Assembly (NCBI RefSeq): GCF_021044625.1
Contig: NZ_CP087999.1
Coordinates: forward strand, 3,245,001-3,309,000
Source of the DNA: Geomonas sp. RF6
Lineage (GTDB): Bacteria > Desulfobacterota > Desulfuromonadia > Geobacterales > Geobacteraceae
Direction of reading: 5' to 3'
DNA: 64,000 bases
Shown: piece after piece, positions 49,687 through 57,476 of the stretch
Position numbering within the stretch: position 1 is the first letter of the stretch
Layout: every line of letters begins with the position of its first letter
Program-made: the position numbers and the translations under genes
Notes under the pieces: generated by a model
Told to the model about the DNA's origin: nothing
The model's input: only the letters and a program-made list of their open reading frames with translations
Database searches by the model: none

Positions 49687-51699
49687 GTGGCAACGACGAT
49701 ACGAATTCTCCCGGAGAATCTGACCAACAAGATAGCGGCAGGGGAGGTGGTGGAACGTCCCGCCTCCGTCGCCAAGGAGCTGGTGGAAAACGCCATCGAC
49801 GCCGGCTCCAAAGAGGTGACGGTGGAGATCGAGGGTGGCGGAAAGAAGCTCATCAAGGTCACCGATACCGGGATCGGAATGTCGCGTGAGGATGCGCTCC
49901 TGGCACTGGAGCGACACGCCACCAGCAAGATCGTGTGCGACGACGATCTCTTCGCCATCTCGACCCTCGGCTTTCGCGGTGAAGCTCTCCCTTCTATCGC
50001 TTCCGTCTCCCGCCTGAGCGTGTGCACCCGTCGCGCCGATACGCTTGAGGGGACGGAAATATACGCGGAGGGGGGGCGCATCAAGGAGGTGAAGGAGTGC
50101 GGCATGGCTTCCGGCACCGTGATCTCCGTGCGCAACCTCTTCTTCAACACCCCTGCGCGTCTCAAGTTCATGAAGAGCCCCGAGACGGAAGGGGGGCACG
50201 TAGGGGAACTCCTGACCCGCCTCGCCATCTCGCGCCCCGATGTCCGCTTCACTTACATAAACGATGGGAAGACGGTCTTCCGGGTGCTCGACACCGATTT
50301 AAAGGAGCGCGTCTCGGGACTCCTGGGGAGGCCGCTGGCCGCGTCCCTCTACCCTGTGGACCATGCCGAGGGGGCGGTGCGGATTCGCGGCCTCGTCGCA
50401 GCGCCGGAGTTGAGCCGCAGCGCTGCAAGCCATCTCTATACCTACATCAACGGGCGCTTCATCAGGGATAAGGTGGTGCAGCACGCCATCATGCAGGCAT
50501 ACCGGAACTTCCTGGAGCGAGGCAGGTACCCGGTGCTCGCCCTCTTTCTGGAGATCGATCCCGGCGAGGTTGACGTGAACGTCCACCCAACGAAGCACGA
50601 GGTCCGTTTCCGCGAGCAGGGGCGCGTGCACGACACGATCCAGCGCGCCGTCGAGGGTGTTCTTTCCGCGACACCATGGCTCAAGCGGGCACCGCAGGAG
50701 CGGCCCGTCGGCGTGTCCAGGGTTGCGACGTCTCCAGCTCCTGCTGCTGTTGCGCCTCTTCATGCGCGGACCGGGAGTGCGTCCGGTGGCGCGGGAGTCA
50801 TTGCAGGCGCCTTGACTGCAGAGGCCAGGGGTGAATCAGAGAGTAAGGGTGCTCTGCAGCGTGAGGTCGTCCCGGCGCCGCAGCTAATTCAGGGAGCCGC
50901 AGCGGAGGTGCGTCCCACGCCGGCATCGGCAAGCGAGGTAAGCGCAGCACGAGTCGCCGAGGTGCGGGAGCTCCTGGGCGATTACACGCCGCGCACTCAG
51001 AAGCCTTCCTGGCAGGACACTCCGTTCGTTCCTCCCGTAGCTGCGCGACCGCTGGCCGCGCCTCCCGTCGTCGCAGCCAGAGCCGAGGAAGAGGTAGCTG
51101 ATGATGCGTCGCGCGGGTATTTCTCATCCCTTTCCGTCATCGGGCAGTTCAACGCCGCCTATATCGTATGCCAGTGCGGCAGCGACATGGTGCTGGTCGA
51201 CCAGCACGCAGCCCATGAACGGGTGGCGTTCGAGCGGCTCAAGAAGGAGTTCGCGACGCGCCAGGTGGAGACGCAGGGGCTGCTCTTCCCGGAGACACTG
51301 GAGCTTTCCTTCCGCGAGTCGGCGGCACTCTCCGAGAATGTGGCGGAGCTGGAAGCTCTCGGTTTCTCGCTGGAGGAATTCGGCGGGAACACCTGGATCT
51401 TGAAAGGAGTGCCGCAGATCCTGGCCGGCGGGGAGTATCTGCGGACCGTGCGGGACATCGTGGAAGAGCTGGCGAATCTCGGTAGAAGCCGCACCTTCAC
51501 CGACATCAAGGAGGACATCCTTGCGAAGGTGGCGTGTCACAGCGTCGTGCGCGGACGGAGCGTTCTGACCCAGCAGGAGATCACCGCGCTCTTTACCCAG
51601 ATGGACCGCACCGATTTTTCCAGCAATTGCCCGCACGGGCGCCCGGTGATGCAGAAGCTAACCCTTACCGACGTGGAGAAGATGTTCAAGAGGCAGTAG
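49687..51699 (+). CDS. mutL: DNA mismatch repair protein MutL
   Basis: 670 residues. The GHKL ATPase domain has KIAAGEVVERPASVAKELVENAIDAGS, DTGIGM, RHATSKI and GFRGEALPSI. ATP binding lets it couple MutS mismatch recognition to strand incision. The C-terminal dimerisation domain (about 470-670; GQFNAAYIVCQ, DQHAAHERV) shows DQHAAHERVAFE, corresponding to the DQHA(x)2E(x)4E endonuclease-type motif (DQHAAHERVAFE fits), so nicking activity is likely, as expected where MutH is absent. A long disordered Ala/Pro-rich linker (~340-460) separates them. The GTG start follows AAAGAGGGACGC. It heads the mutL-miaA-hfq unit. Confidence 0.95.
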   Translation: MATTIRILPENLTNKIAAGEVVERPASVAKELVENAIDAGSKEVTVEIEGGGKKLIKVTDTGIGMSREDALLALERHATSKIVCDDDLFAISTLGFRGEALPSIASVSRLSVCTRRADTLEGTEIYAEGGRIKEVKECGMASGTVISVRNLFFNTPARLKFMKSPETEGGHVGELLTRLAISRPDVRFTYINDGKTVFRVLDTDLKERVSGLLGRPLAASLYPVDHAEGAVRIRGLVAAPELSRSAASHLYTYINGRFIRDKVVQHAIMQAYRNFLERGRYPVLALFLEIDPGEVDVNVHPTKHEVRFREQGRVHDTIQRAVEGVLSATPWLKRAPQERPVGVSRVATSPAPAAVAPLHARTGSASGGAGVIAGALTAEARGESESKGALQREVVPAPQLIQGAAAEVRPTPASASEVSAARVAEVRELLGDYTPRTQKPSWQDTPFVPPVAARPLAAPPVVAARAEEEVADDASRGYFSSLSVIGQFNAAYIVCQCGSDMVLVDQHAAHERVAFERLKKEFATRQVETQGLLFPETLELSFRESAALSENVAELEALGFSLEEFGGNTWILKGVPQILAGGEYLRTVRDIVEELANLGRSRTFTDIKEDILAKVACHSVVRGRSVLTQQEITALFTQMDRTDFSSNCPHGRPVMQKLTLTDVEKMFKRQ

Positions 51700-51736
51700 G
51701 GGACCCTGAGCACCAGCAGCTTGACGTGCTGAAACT

Positions 51737-52651
51737 ATGACGAGCAAAAAGACCAAAATAATAGTCGTTGCCGGACCGACCGGGTCGGGGAAAAGCGCGC
51801 TTGCTCTCCAGCTCGCCGAGAGGATCGGCGGCGAGATCGTCAATGCCGACTCGATGCAGCTCTACCGCGGCATGGACATCGGCACCTCCAAGCCTGCCCC
51901 GGAGGAGTTGGAGCGCGTCCCGCACCACCTTTTCAGCATCGTTTCCCCCGACACGAATTTCTCCGCCTCCGACTACCGTCGTGAGGCGGCGGCGGCAATC
52001 TCCGACATAGAGAGTCGCGGCAGGACCCCCATTGTCGTGGGGGGAACCGGGCTGTACATCAAGGCGCTGCTGCACGGCTTGGTCGATTCCCCGACAGGCG
52101 ATCCCGAACTGCGCCTCGCCTTTCAGGACCTTTCCGGTGACGAGCTGCTGGAGCGGTTGCGCGAGGTTGATCCCGAGACGGCGGCACGGCTCCATCCGAA
52201 CGACCGGGTGCGCCTCGTGCGCGCCCTCGAGGTGTACAGCCAGACCGGGAGGGCGATCTCCGATTTCCGCGCCGAGCACGCCTTCGCGGATACAGAGTAC
52301 GAGGCGCTGAAGCTCGCACCGAAGGTTGAGCGGGCGGCACTGTACAACCGTATCGAGGATCGGGTAGACCGGATGATGGAGGGCGGCCTTCTGGCGGAGG
52401 TGGCCTCTCTCATGGAGAGGGGTTACGGGGTGGAGCACAAGGCGATGCGCGCCATCGGCTACAAGGAACTGTGCGCGCACCTGGCCGGGGAAATCTCACT
52501 GCCGGAAGCGGTAGCTCTCATCAAGCGTGACACTCGGCGTTACGCCAAGAGACAACTCACTTGGTTTACACGGGATAATGAAATTTATTGGCTTGAATAT
52601 CCCGAAAGTTTTGCTACTATCGTGAAAATTGTTATTGAATTTCTTGCGTAA
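51737..52651 (+). CDS. miaA: tRNA dimethylallyltransferase
   Basis: Adds the isopentenyl group to A37 of tRNAs reading codons that start with U. 304 residues, with P-loop AGPTGSGKSALALQ, NADSMQLYRGMDIGT, GGTGLYIKALLHG and RRYAKRQLTWF, all diagnostic. It starts 37 bp after mutL and is followed after 12 bp by hfq, the conserved mutL-miaA-hfq order of many proteobacteria. Confidence 0.96.
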   Translation: MTSKKTKIIVVAGPTGSGKSALALQLAERIGGEIVNADSMQLYRGMDIGTSKPAPEELERVPHHLFSIVSPDTNFSASDYRREAAAAISDIESRGRTPIVVGGTGLYIKALLHGLVDSPTGDPELRLAFQDLSGDELLERLREVDPETAARLHPNDRVRLVRALEVYSQTGRAISDFRAEHAFADTEYEALKLAPKVERAALYNRIEDRVDRMMEGGLLAEVASLMERGYGVEHKAMRAIGYKELCAHLAGEISLPEAVALIKRDTRRYAKRQLTWFTRDNEIYWLEYPESFATIVKIVIEFLA

Positions 52652-52663
52652 AAGGAGAGGACC

Positions 52664-52888
52664 ATGCCGAAGACGCCTTTTAACATTCAGGATCAGTATC
52701 TTAACCAGTCCCGTAAGGAGCGGGTCAAGGTTTTGGTGCAGCTTATGTCCGGCGAAAAGCTGGAAGGGCATATCAAGTCCTTTGACAACTTCTCCGTGTT
52801 GATGGAAGTGCAGGGTGACATACTCATCTACAAGCACGCAATCTGCAGCATAACTTCGGCTGACGGGTCCTTCCGCCTGCACCAGTAG
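52664..52888 (+). CDS. hfq: RNA chaperone Hfq
   Basis: A 74-residue Sm-like protein: NIQDQYLNQSRKERVKVLVQ, LMSGEKLEGHIKSFDNFSVLM (Sm1) and YKHAICSI (Sm2, KHAIS-type). It forms hexamers that pair small RNAs with mRNAs. Compared with Escherichia coli (102 aa) it lacks the long acidic tail. The ATG has AAAGGAGAGGACC upstream. A terminator follows at 52980. Confidence 0.97.
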   Translation: MPKTPFNIQDQYLNQSRKERVKVLVQLMSGEKLEGHIKSFDNFSVLMEVQGDILIYKHAICSITSADGSFRLHQ

Positions 52889-52979
52889 TCGCTGCGAGTA
52901 TCGATTCGGGGCCGAAAGGGTTCCGGACCGCAAAAGTAACAAGAGTAGCCATGATACCCAAGGAATTGTTCCTCCCTAT

Positions 52980-53009
52980 AGCCGGCTTCGCAGCCGGCTT
53001 TTCCCTTTT
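52980..53009 (+). terminator. Intrinsic terminator of mutL-miaA-hfq
   Basis: AGCCGGC-TTCG-CAGCCGGCTTTTCCCTTTTT: a stable TTCG-loop hairpin and T-rich tail. Confidence 0.85.
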
Positions 53010-53123
53010 TATCTCCCGTTTTCTGCATCCGTTTCTTCAGAGTCGTTCGGTTTCAGCGTCTGGACCAGTGAGCGTCAGCCTGCTGTCCTGCTGCGTACCC
53101 GTCGTCACAAGAAGGAGGCCGTG

Positions 53124-54431
53124 ATGCCCGGACTTATTATCGATGGCGTGATGCCGGGAAGTATAGCCGAGGAGCTGGAGATCGAGCCGGGCGACCGCCT
53201 TCTTGCCGTAAACGGGCACGAACTGCGCGACATCATCGATTACAACTTTTTCAGCGGTGACGACGAGCTCACGCTTCTCGTGGAGAAGGAAGACGGCGAA
53301 GAGTGGGAGCTCGAGATCGAGCGGGAAGAGGGGGAGCCTCTCGGCCTGATCTTTCGCGCTCCTCAGCCGGCCCGTTGCGGCAACAAGTGCGTCTTTTGCT
53401 TCGTGCACCAGCTTCCGAAGGGGCTGCGGGCGCCCCTTTACGTGAAGGATGAAGATTACCGGCTCTCCTTCCTGTACGGCAACTACGTGACGCTCGCCAA
53501 CATAGACCGCTCAGATCTCGAAAGGATAAAGGAGCAGCGCCTCTCCCCTCTCTACGTCTCGGTGCACGCCACCAACCCGGGACTGCGGGAGGAGCTTCTG
53601 GGCAAAAAGGGGATCACCCCTATTCTCGAGGTAATGGAGGAGCTCGCCGCAGCGCGCATAGTCATGCACACGCAGGTCGTGCTCTGTCCCGGTGTGAACG
53701 ACGGAGAGGCCTTCGCGAAAACGGTGGCCGACATGGCGAGGCTGCACCCGATGGTCGCTTCCCTCGCGGTGGTGCCGGTGGGGCTGACAGCACACCGCCA
53801 GAGGCTTCCAAGGTTGACCCCTGTGACGAAGGAGTATGCCGCCGCTTTTGTGGCGGAGTGGGGGGGGAAGAGTAGGGAACTCGCGCAGCAGCTGGGAGAG
53901 CCGTTCCTTTTTCTGGCAGACGAATTTTACGTGAAGGGGGAGCTCCCCTTCCCGCCGCTGGAGGAGTACGGTGACCTGCCGCAGATCGAGAACGGAGTGG
54001 GGATGATCCCGCTCTTTCTGGACGAGGCCGAAGAGGTGCTGGAGGATGCGGAACCTCTGCGCGCGATGCGTGTGACGGTGGTGACCGGCGAATCGCCATA
54101 CCGTTATCTCGCCGACTTCCTGGAGAAACTCTCGGAAAAGACGGGGGTGACGATCGACCTGGTGGCGGTGAAGAATCTCCTCTTTGGCGGCGCCGTCACG
54201 GTCACCGGGCTCGTAAGCGGGAAGGACATCATCGCCTCCCTTGAGGGGCGGGAGCTGGGGGAAATGGTTCTCGTGCCTGACGTGATGCTGAAGGAAGGGG
54301 AAGGGGTATTCCTGGATGACGTCCCCGTCGAGGAACTGGAGACGGCGCTGAAGTCGAGGGTGGTGGTCGTGCCGTCCACGCCGCAGGGGATGTACGACGT
54401 CCTTCTGGACGAGGCGGATGCCCAGCCGTAA
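53124..54431 (+). CDS. PDZ/radical-SAM DUF512 protein
   Basis: 435 residues. An N-terminal PDZ-like domain (1-70; IAEELEIEPGDRLLAVNGHEL) precedes a radical-SAM-like segment with CGNKCVFCFVHQLPKGLR, a Cys-x3-Cys-x2-Cys arrangement, and SFLYGNYVTLANI. The C-terminal DUF512 region contains EFYVKGELPFPP, FGGAVTVTGLVSGKD and FLDDVPVEELE. The family (DUF512, FeS-containing cyanobacterial-like oxidoreductase) is conserved in Geobacter, clostridia and cyanobacteria, with no established reaction. The ATG (one codon after a GTG) follows AAGGAGGCCGTG. Confidence 0.88.
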   Translation: MPGLIIDGVMPGSIAEELEIEPGDRLLAVNGHELRDIIDYNFFSGDDELTLLVEKEDGEEWELEIEREEGEPLGLIFRAPQPARCGNKCVFCFVHQLPKGLRAPLYVKDEDYRLSFLYGNYVTLANIDRSDLERIKEQRLSPLYVSVHATNPGLREELLGKKGITPILEVMEELAAARIVMHTQVVLCPGVNDGEAFAKTVADMARLHPMVASLAVVPVGLTAHRQRLPRLTPVTKEYAAAFVAEWGGKSRELAQQLGEPFLFLADEFYVKGELPFPPLEEYGDLPQIENGVGMIPLFLDEAEEVLEDAEPLRAMRVTVVTGESPYRYLADFLEKLSEKTGVTIDLVAVKNLLFGGAVTVTGLVSGKDIIASLEGRELGEMVLVPDVMLKEGEGVFLDDVPVEELETALKSRVVVVPSTPQGMYDVLLDEADAQP

Positions 54432-54455
54432 CAGGCGCCTCCCTCGAAGACGCCA

Positions 54456-54498
54456 AAATACAAGACCTGACCCCGGGACCCCGGGGGCAGGTCTTGAA
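54456..54498. repeat. Palindrome CAAGACCTGACCCC..GGGGGCAGGTCTTG (possible terminator)
   Basis: A 14-bp inverted repeat around GGGACCCC. Its left side, CGCCAAAATACAAGACCTGACCCCGG, is almost the same as 37696-37720 at the start of the Fe-S/VTT coding sequence (CGCCAAAATTCAAGACCTGACCCCGG), so it belongs to a dispersed family. Confidence 0.7.
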
Positions 54499-54552
54499 TT
54501 ATAAGGTTTCTCTCAACAAGGGTGGCTCGACACGGAAGTCGCCGAAAGTCTG

Positions 54553-55650
54553 CTACGGTCTCGTCATCGCATCGATGACTTCAAAATCGATCGACTGCTC
54601 CGCTGTGCTCTGGATCAGGTTGATCTTCTCCTGGTCATCCGCTGTGAGCTTGGAGACATGTTCCGACAGGGCGGAAAAGACTTCGGCGGAAGTCATCTCC
54701 ACGCGTATGTACGGGATGTTGGAGTCGTCCAGTATCTTCTGGCTGATGGTGGAGATATTGGTATAGCCGGGAATCACGAGCCCGATCAGCTTTCTGCGAT
54801 AGGCGGGGATATTGTACAGGGCTGAGGTGGTGACGATCAGCTCGTCGCGAGAGCTGGTGGAGATGAGGACGGTGGAGTCGCGCAGGGTGTCGATGACGCG
54901 CTGCGAGGAGGCGGCACCGAGCTGGATGTTGTGCACGATGCGGCTCCTCCCCCCCTGGTCGCCGTGCAACGGGCGCCCGAGGAGGTTCGCGAGATCCAGA
55001 AGGGTGGGGTTCGCAAGGATCGAGGAGTATGCGAGAGCGCCGGCGATCTGGTGTGGCTTTCCGTGAAAGGCCTTCTGCAGGTAGCCGAGCGCCGACTCCC
55101 TTTTCTCCGGCAGGAGCTTGTTCACCAGAACAAGCTTCACATCCGCCCCTTCCTGCGCAAAGAGTGCGGCGTTCAGCTGCACTGCGTCGACGACGCAGCC
55201 GATCCCGCCATTCGTCACCAGGATCACGGGGGCGTCCAGCGCCCTGGCGATCTGCGCGTTGTTCATCCCGATGACGCTTCCTACTCCGCCGTGCCCGGAT
55301 CCCTCTATCACCAGGAAGTCGTTTTTCTTCTCGAGCTCGGCGCACGCCGCCTTGATACTCTCAAAAGGCATCGCCTGCCCGATCTTCCCGTCAAGAAAAT
55401 CCCTCGTATAGGTTCTGTTCAAAACCACGGGAGACATGTGCCGCAGATCCTGTTTCAGCCCGTAGATCTCGGCAATGAGAGCTGCATCCTTGTCGACTGT
55501 CACGCCGTCAATGACTGAGAGCTTGGGACCTATGGGCTTGAGAAACCCGACCCGGGCATACTTTTTCCTGGCCAGGTGCATCAGACAGAGGCTGATGGTC
55601 GTCTTTCCACAGTGTTGGCCTGTAGCGGCAATGAATATTTTCCTGCACAT
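54553..55650 (-). CDS. BioD-like P-loop/DRTGG-domain protein
   Basis: 365 residues. The N-terminal half is a dethiobiotin-synthetase-like ATPase: FIAATGQHCGKTTISL (Walker A at ~9-18), VGFLKPIGPK, LVIEGSGHGGVGSVIGMNNAQIA and ILVTNGGIGCVVDA. The C-terminal half (~215-340) is a DRTGG domain (LIVTTSALYNIPAYRRKLIGLVIPG). The same pair forms the N-terminal region of long phosphotransacetylases (Pta), but here the transferase domain is absent. The family is thought to be regulatory or to bind nucleotide; the role is unknown. The ATG follows AAAGAGGCTCGCA. Confidence 0.85.
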   Translation of the reverse strand: MCRKIFIAATGQHCGKTTISLCLMHLARKKYARVGFLKPIGPKLSVIDGVTVDKDAALIAEIYGLKQDLRHMSPVVLNRTYTRDFLDGKIGQAMPFESIKAACAELEKKNDFLVIEGSGHGGVGSVIGMNNAQIARALDAPVILVTNGGIGCVVDAVQLNAALFAQEGADVKLVLVNKLLPEKRESALGYLQKAFHGKPHQIAGALAYSSILANPTLLDLANLLGRPLHGDQGGRSRIVHNIQLGAASSQRVIDTLRDSTVLISTSSRDELIVTTSALYNIPAYRRKLIGLVIPGYTNISTISQKILDDSNIPYIRVEMTSAEVFSALSEHVSKLTADDQEKINLIQSTAEQSIDFEVIDAMTRP

Positions 55651-55917
55651 TGCGAGCCTCTTTGAGTACGACAGTGTACCTGATGCGCCGCTAAAGTATA
55701 CGCGTATGCCTTATCACGGGCAAGAGAGTATATGGCTCGTCTATGACTTTGTTTAGCCAACAAAAAGCCGGTTCTATGAGTGGAGCTACCGGTTCGACAT
55801 GGGATATCTCCATGATACAATCTTACGCAGACAAAAGAGACGCCCGTTCCTGAGCCGGTCAGACCTGATTCTAAAGTAGATACTACCGCTTTTCCACATA
55901 AATCAGGAGGCGAGAAG

Positions 55918-56637
55918 ATGCCAACAGACCAAGAGATCGTTGAAGCAGTCTACGCGGCGCTGGAGCGCTCCCCGCAGGTAAACCTGCACAGCTATCCTAT
56001 GGAAGTCGCCTGCCGCGACGGTGTCGTCACCATTGCCGGCGAGGTGGAGGGGATCGCCGCGAAGAAGGTGGCACTGGAGGTCGCTGCCGCCTCTCCGGGG
56101 GCTTCCGGCGTCGTGGACCGGGTGCGGGTGGAGCCGGCGGAGCACATGGAGGACGGGGAGATCCGGACCCACATCTGCGATGCGCTCCTGGAGGAGCCCG
56201 CTTTCGACGAGTACTCCGTGAAGGCGATGGTGAAGGGGGAGTGGGAACCGGTGCGGGTCACGAAGGGGGAGTACTTCTTCGAGGTCGAGGTAAACCAGGG
56301 TGTGCTGGTGCTGAACGGAAAGGTCCAGAGCATCTCCCACAAGCGTCTCGCGGGGGTGCTCGCCTGGTGGGTTCCCGGAAGCCGCGACGTGGTGAACGGG
56401 CTGGAGATTTATCCCCCGATGTCGGACAGCGACGACGAGATAGTCGATGCGGTGCTCCTGGTTCTTGAGAAGGACCCCTTCGTCAATGCATCGCAGATCC
56501 GGATCAGCTGCCGCAACGCGATAGTGACCCTCGACGGGACGGTTGCCTTGGAGCGCGGGCGCGACGTCGCCGAGGCGGATGCCTGGTATGTCTTTGCGGT
56601 GAACGGCGTGGTCAACAATCTGGTGGTAACCGGCTGA
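55918..56637 (+). CDS. Triple BON-domain protein
   Basis: 239 residues without a signal peptide, made of three BON-type units: ~1-75 (VACRDGVVTIAGEVEGIAAKKVALEVA, SGVVDRVRVEPA), ~80-160 (VLVLNGKVQSISHKRLAGVLAWWVPGSRDVVNGLEI) and ~163-239 (ISCRNAIVTLDGTVAL, NGVVNNLVV). BON domains bind phospholipid or act in osmotic protection in periplasmic proteins such as OsmY; here the lack of a signal suggests a cytoplasmic membrane-facing role. The ATG follows CAGGAGGCGAAG. The Zn-ribbon regulator gene follows after 27 bp. Confidence 0.83.
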   Translation: MPTDQEIVEAVYAALERSPQVNLHSYPMEVACRDGVVTIAGEVEGIAAKKVALEVAAASPGASGVVDRVRVEPAEHMEDGEIRTHICDALLEEPAFDEYSVKAMVKGEWEPVRVTKGEYFFEVEVNQGVLVLNGKVQSISHKRLAGVLAWWVPGSRDVVNGLEIYPPMSDSDDEIVDAVLLVLEKDPFVNASQIRISCRNAIVTLDGTVALERGRDVAEADAWYVFAVNGVVNNLVVTG

Positions 56638-56664
56638 TGCCGGGTAGCCAATGGAGTGTGAAAG

Positions 56665-56982
56665 ATGAAGAGAAGGGGCGCTCTCCCCTTTGTCCCCGCG
56701 GGGCGGGGGGAGACGCTGCGCCGGGAGATGGTCTCCCTGCTGAGGGAGGATGAGCCGCAGAGCGCGCGGGAGATTTCCCAGCGGCTCGGGATCAGGGAGT
56801 CGGAAGTGCTCACCCATCTGGAGCACGTCCGGCTCGCCTTCCGCAATTCCCTCGTCGTCTCTCCCGCTTCGTGCATGAAGTGCGGCTTCGTCTTCAGCAA
56901 GAGGGACCGCCTGAAAGGACCGGGGCGCTGCCCGGTCTGCCGCGATGAGCACATAGCCGAGCCCCGCTTTTCCCTTCGCTAG
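56665..56982 (+). CDS. Small HTH protein with a zinc ribbon
   Basis: 105 residues. A winged-helix-like segment (about 20-60; LRREMVSLLREDEPQSAREISQRLGIRESEVLTHLEHV) is followed by a four-Cys ribbon (SCMKCGFVF and GRCPVCRDE). This layout matches a family of predicted transcriptional regulators in archaea and Geobacter. It is co-directional with the BON protein and may regulate it or the adjacent archease-rtcB pair on the other strand; no operator is identified. Confidence 0.75.
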   Translation: MKRRGALPFVPAGRGETLRREMVSLLREDEPQSAREISQRLGIRESEVLTHLEHVRLAFRNSLVVSPASCMKCGFVFSKRDRLKGPGRCPVCRDEHIAEPRFSLR

Positions 56983-56988
56983 CCCGAC

Positions 56989-57420
56989 CTATACGTCCAG
57001 AACGACCGTCGCCTTCCACCCCTCCGGCGTCTGCGTCACCGAAAATCGGTGCAGCGTCACGGCCTTCACGTCCGTTTCCATCCTGTGCCGTTCCCCGTCG
57101 AGTGTCTCCCCCCGCAGTTCCCCCCGCATCAGAAGGTGGTCTCCGCTCTGGCTTATCTTGATCTCCGAGGGAAGCAGGAGGAGCCTGCGGGCATCCTTGT
57201 AGAAAAGGAGCTCGTTCAGGAAGTCGAAGAGGAGCATCTCCGCGCTTTGCTGCTCCATTTCGACCTGCATCGTCTCCGCCTCCCGGATGGAGCCGAGCTC
57301 CCCCACCATGACCTGCATCGTCGCCTGCGCGGCGCTGGAGAAGAGCTCCTCGATGGTGGCGCCGGTCGCCTCGAAGGCGATATCGGCAACGGCTATGTCT
57401 CCCAGGTATTTGAAGGACAT
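56989..57420 (-). CDS. Archease
   Basis: A 143-residue archease: FKYLGDIAVADIAFEATGATIEELFSSAAQA is the family's N-terminal signature (GDI.V.D), with FDFLNELLFYKDARRL and VKAVTLHRFSV, and a Val-Val-Leu-Asp-Val end that supplies a metal-binding Asp. Archease speeds RtcB by promoting GTP-dependent guanylation. It lies 57 bp downstream of rtcB on the same strand. Confidence 0.92.
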   Translation of the reverse strand: MSFKYLGDIAVADIAFEATGATIEELFSSAAQATMQVMVGELGSIREAETMQVEMEQQSAEMLLFDFLNELLFYKDARRLLLLPSEIKISQSGDHLLMRGELRGETLDGERHRMETDVKAVTLHRFSVTQTPEGWKATVVLDV

Positions 57421-57476
57421 GGTTCACTCCTGTCGTATCAATGAAGAAGGGGGCACGTCGCCCCCTTCACTTTCCG

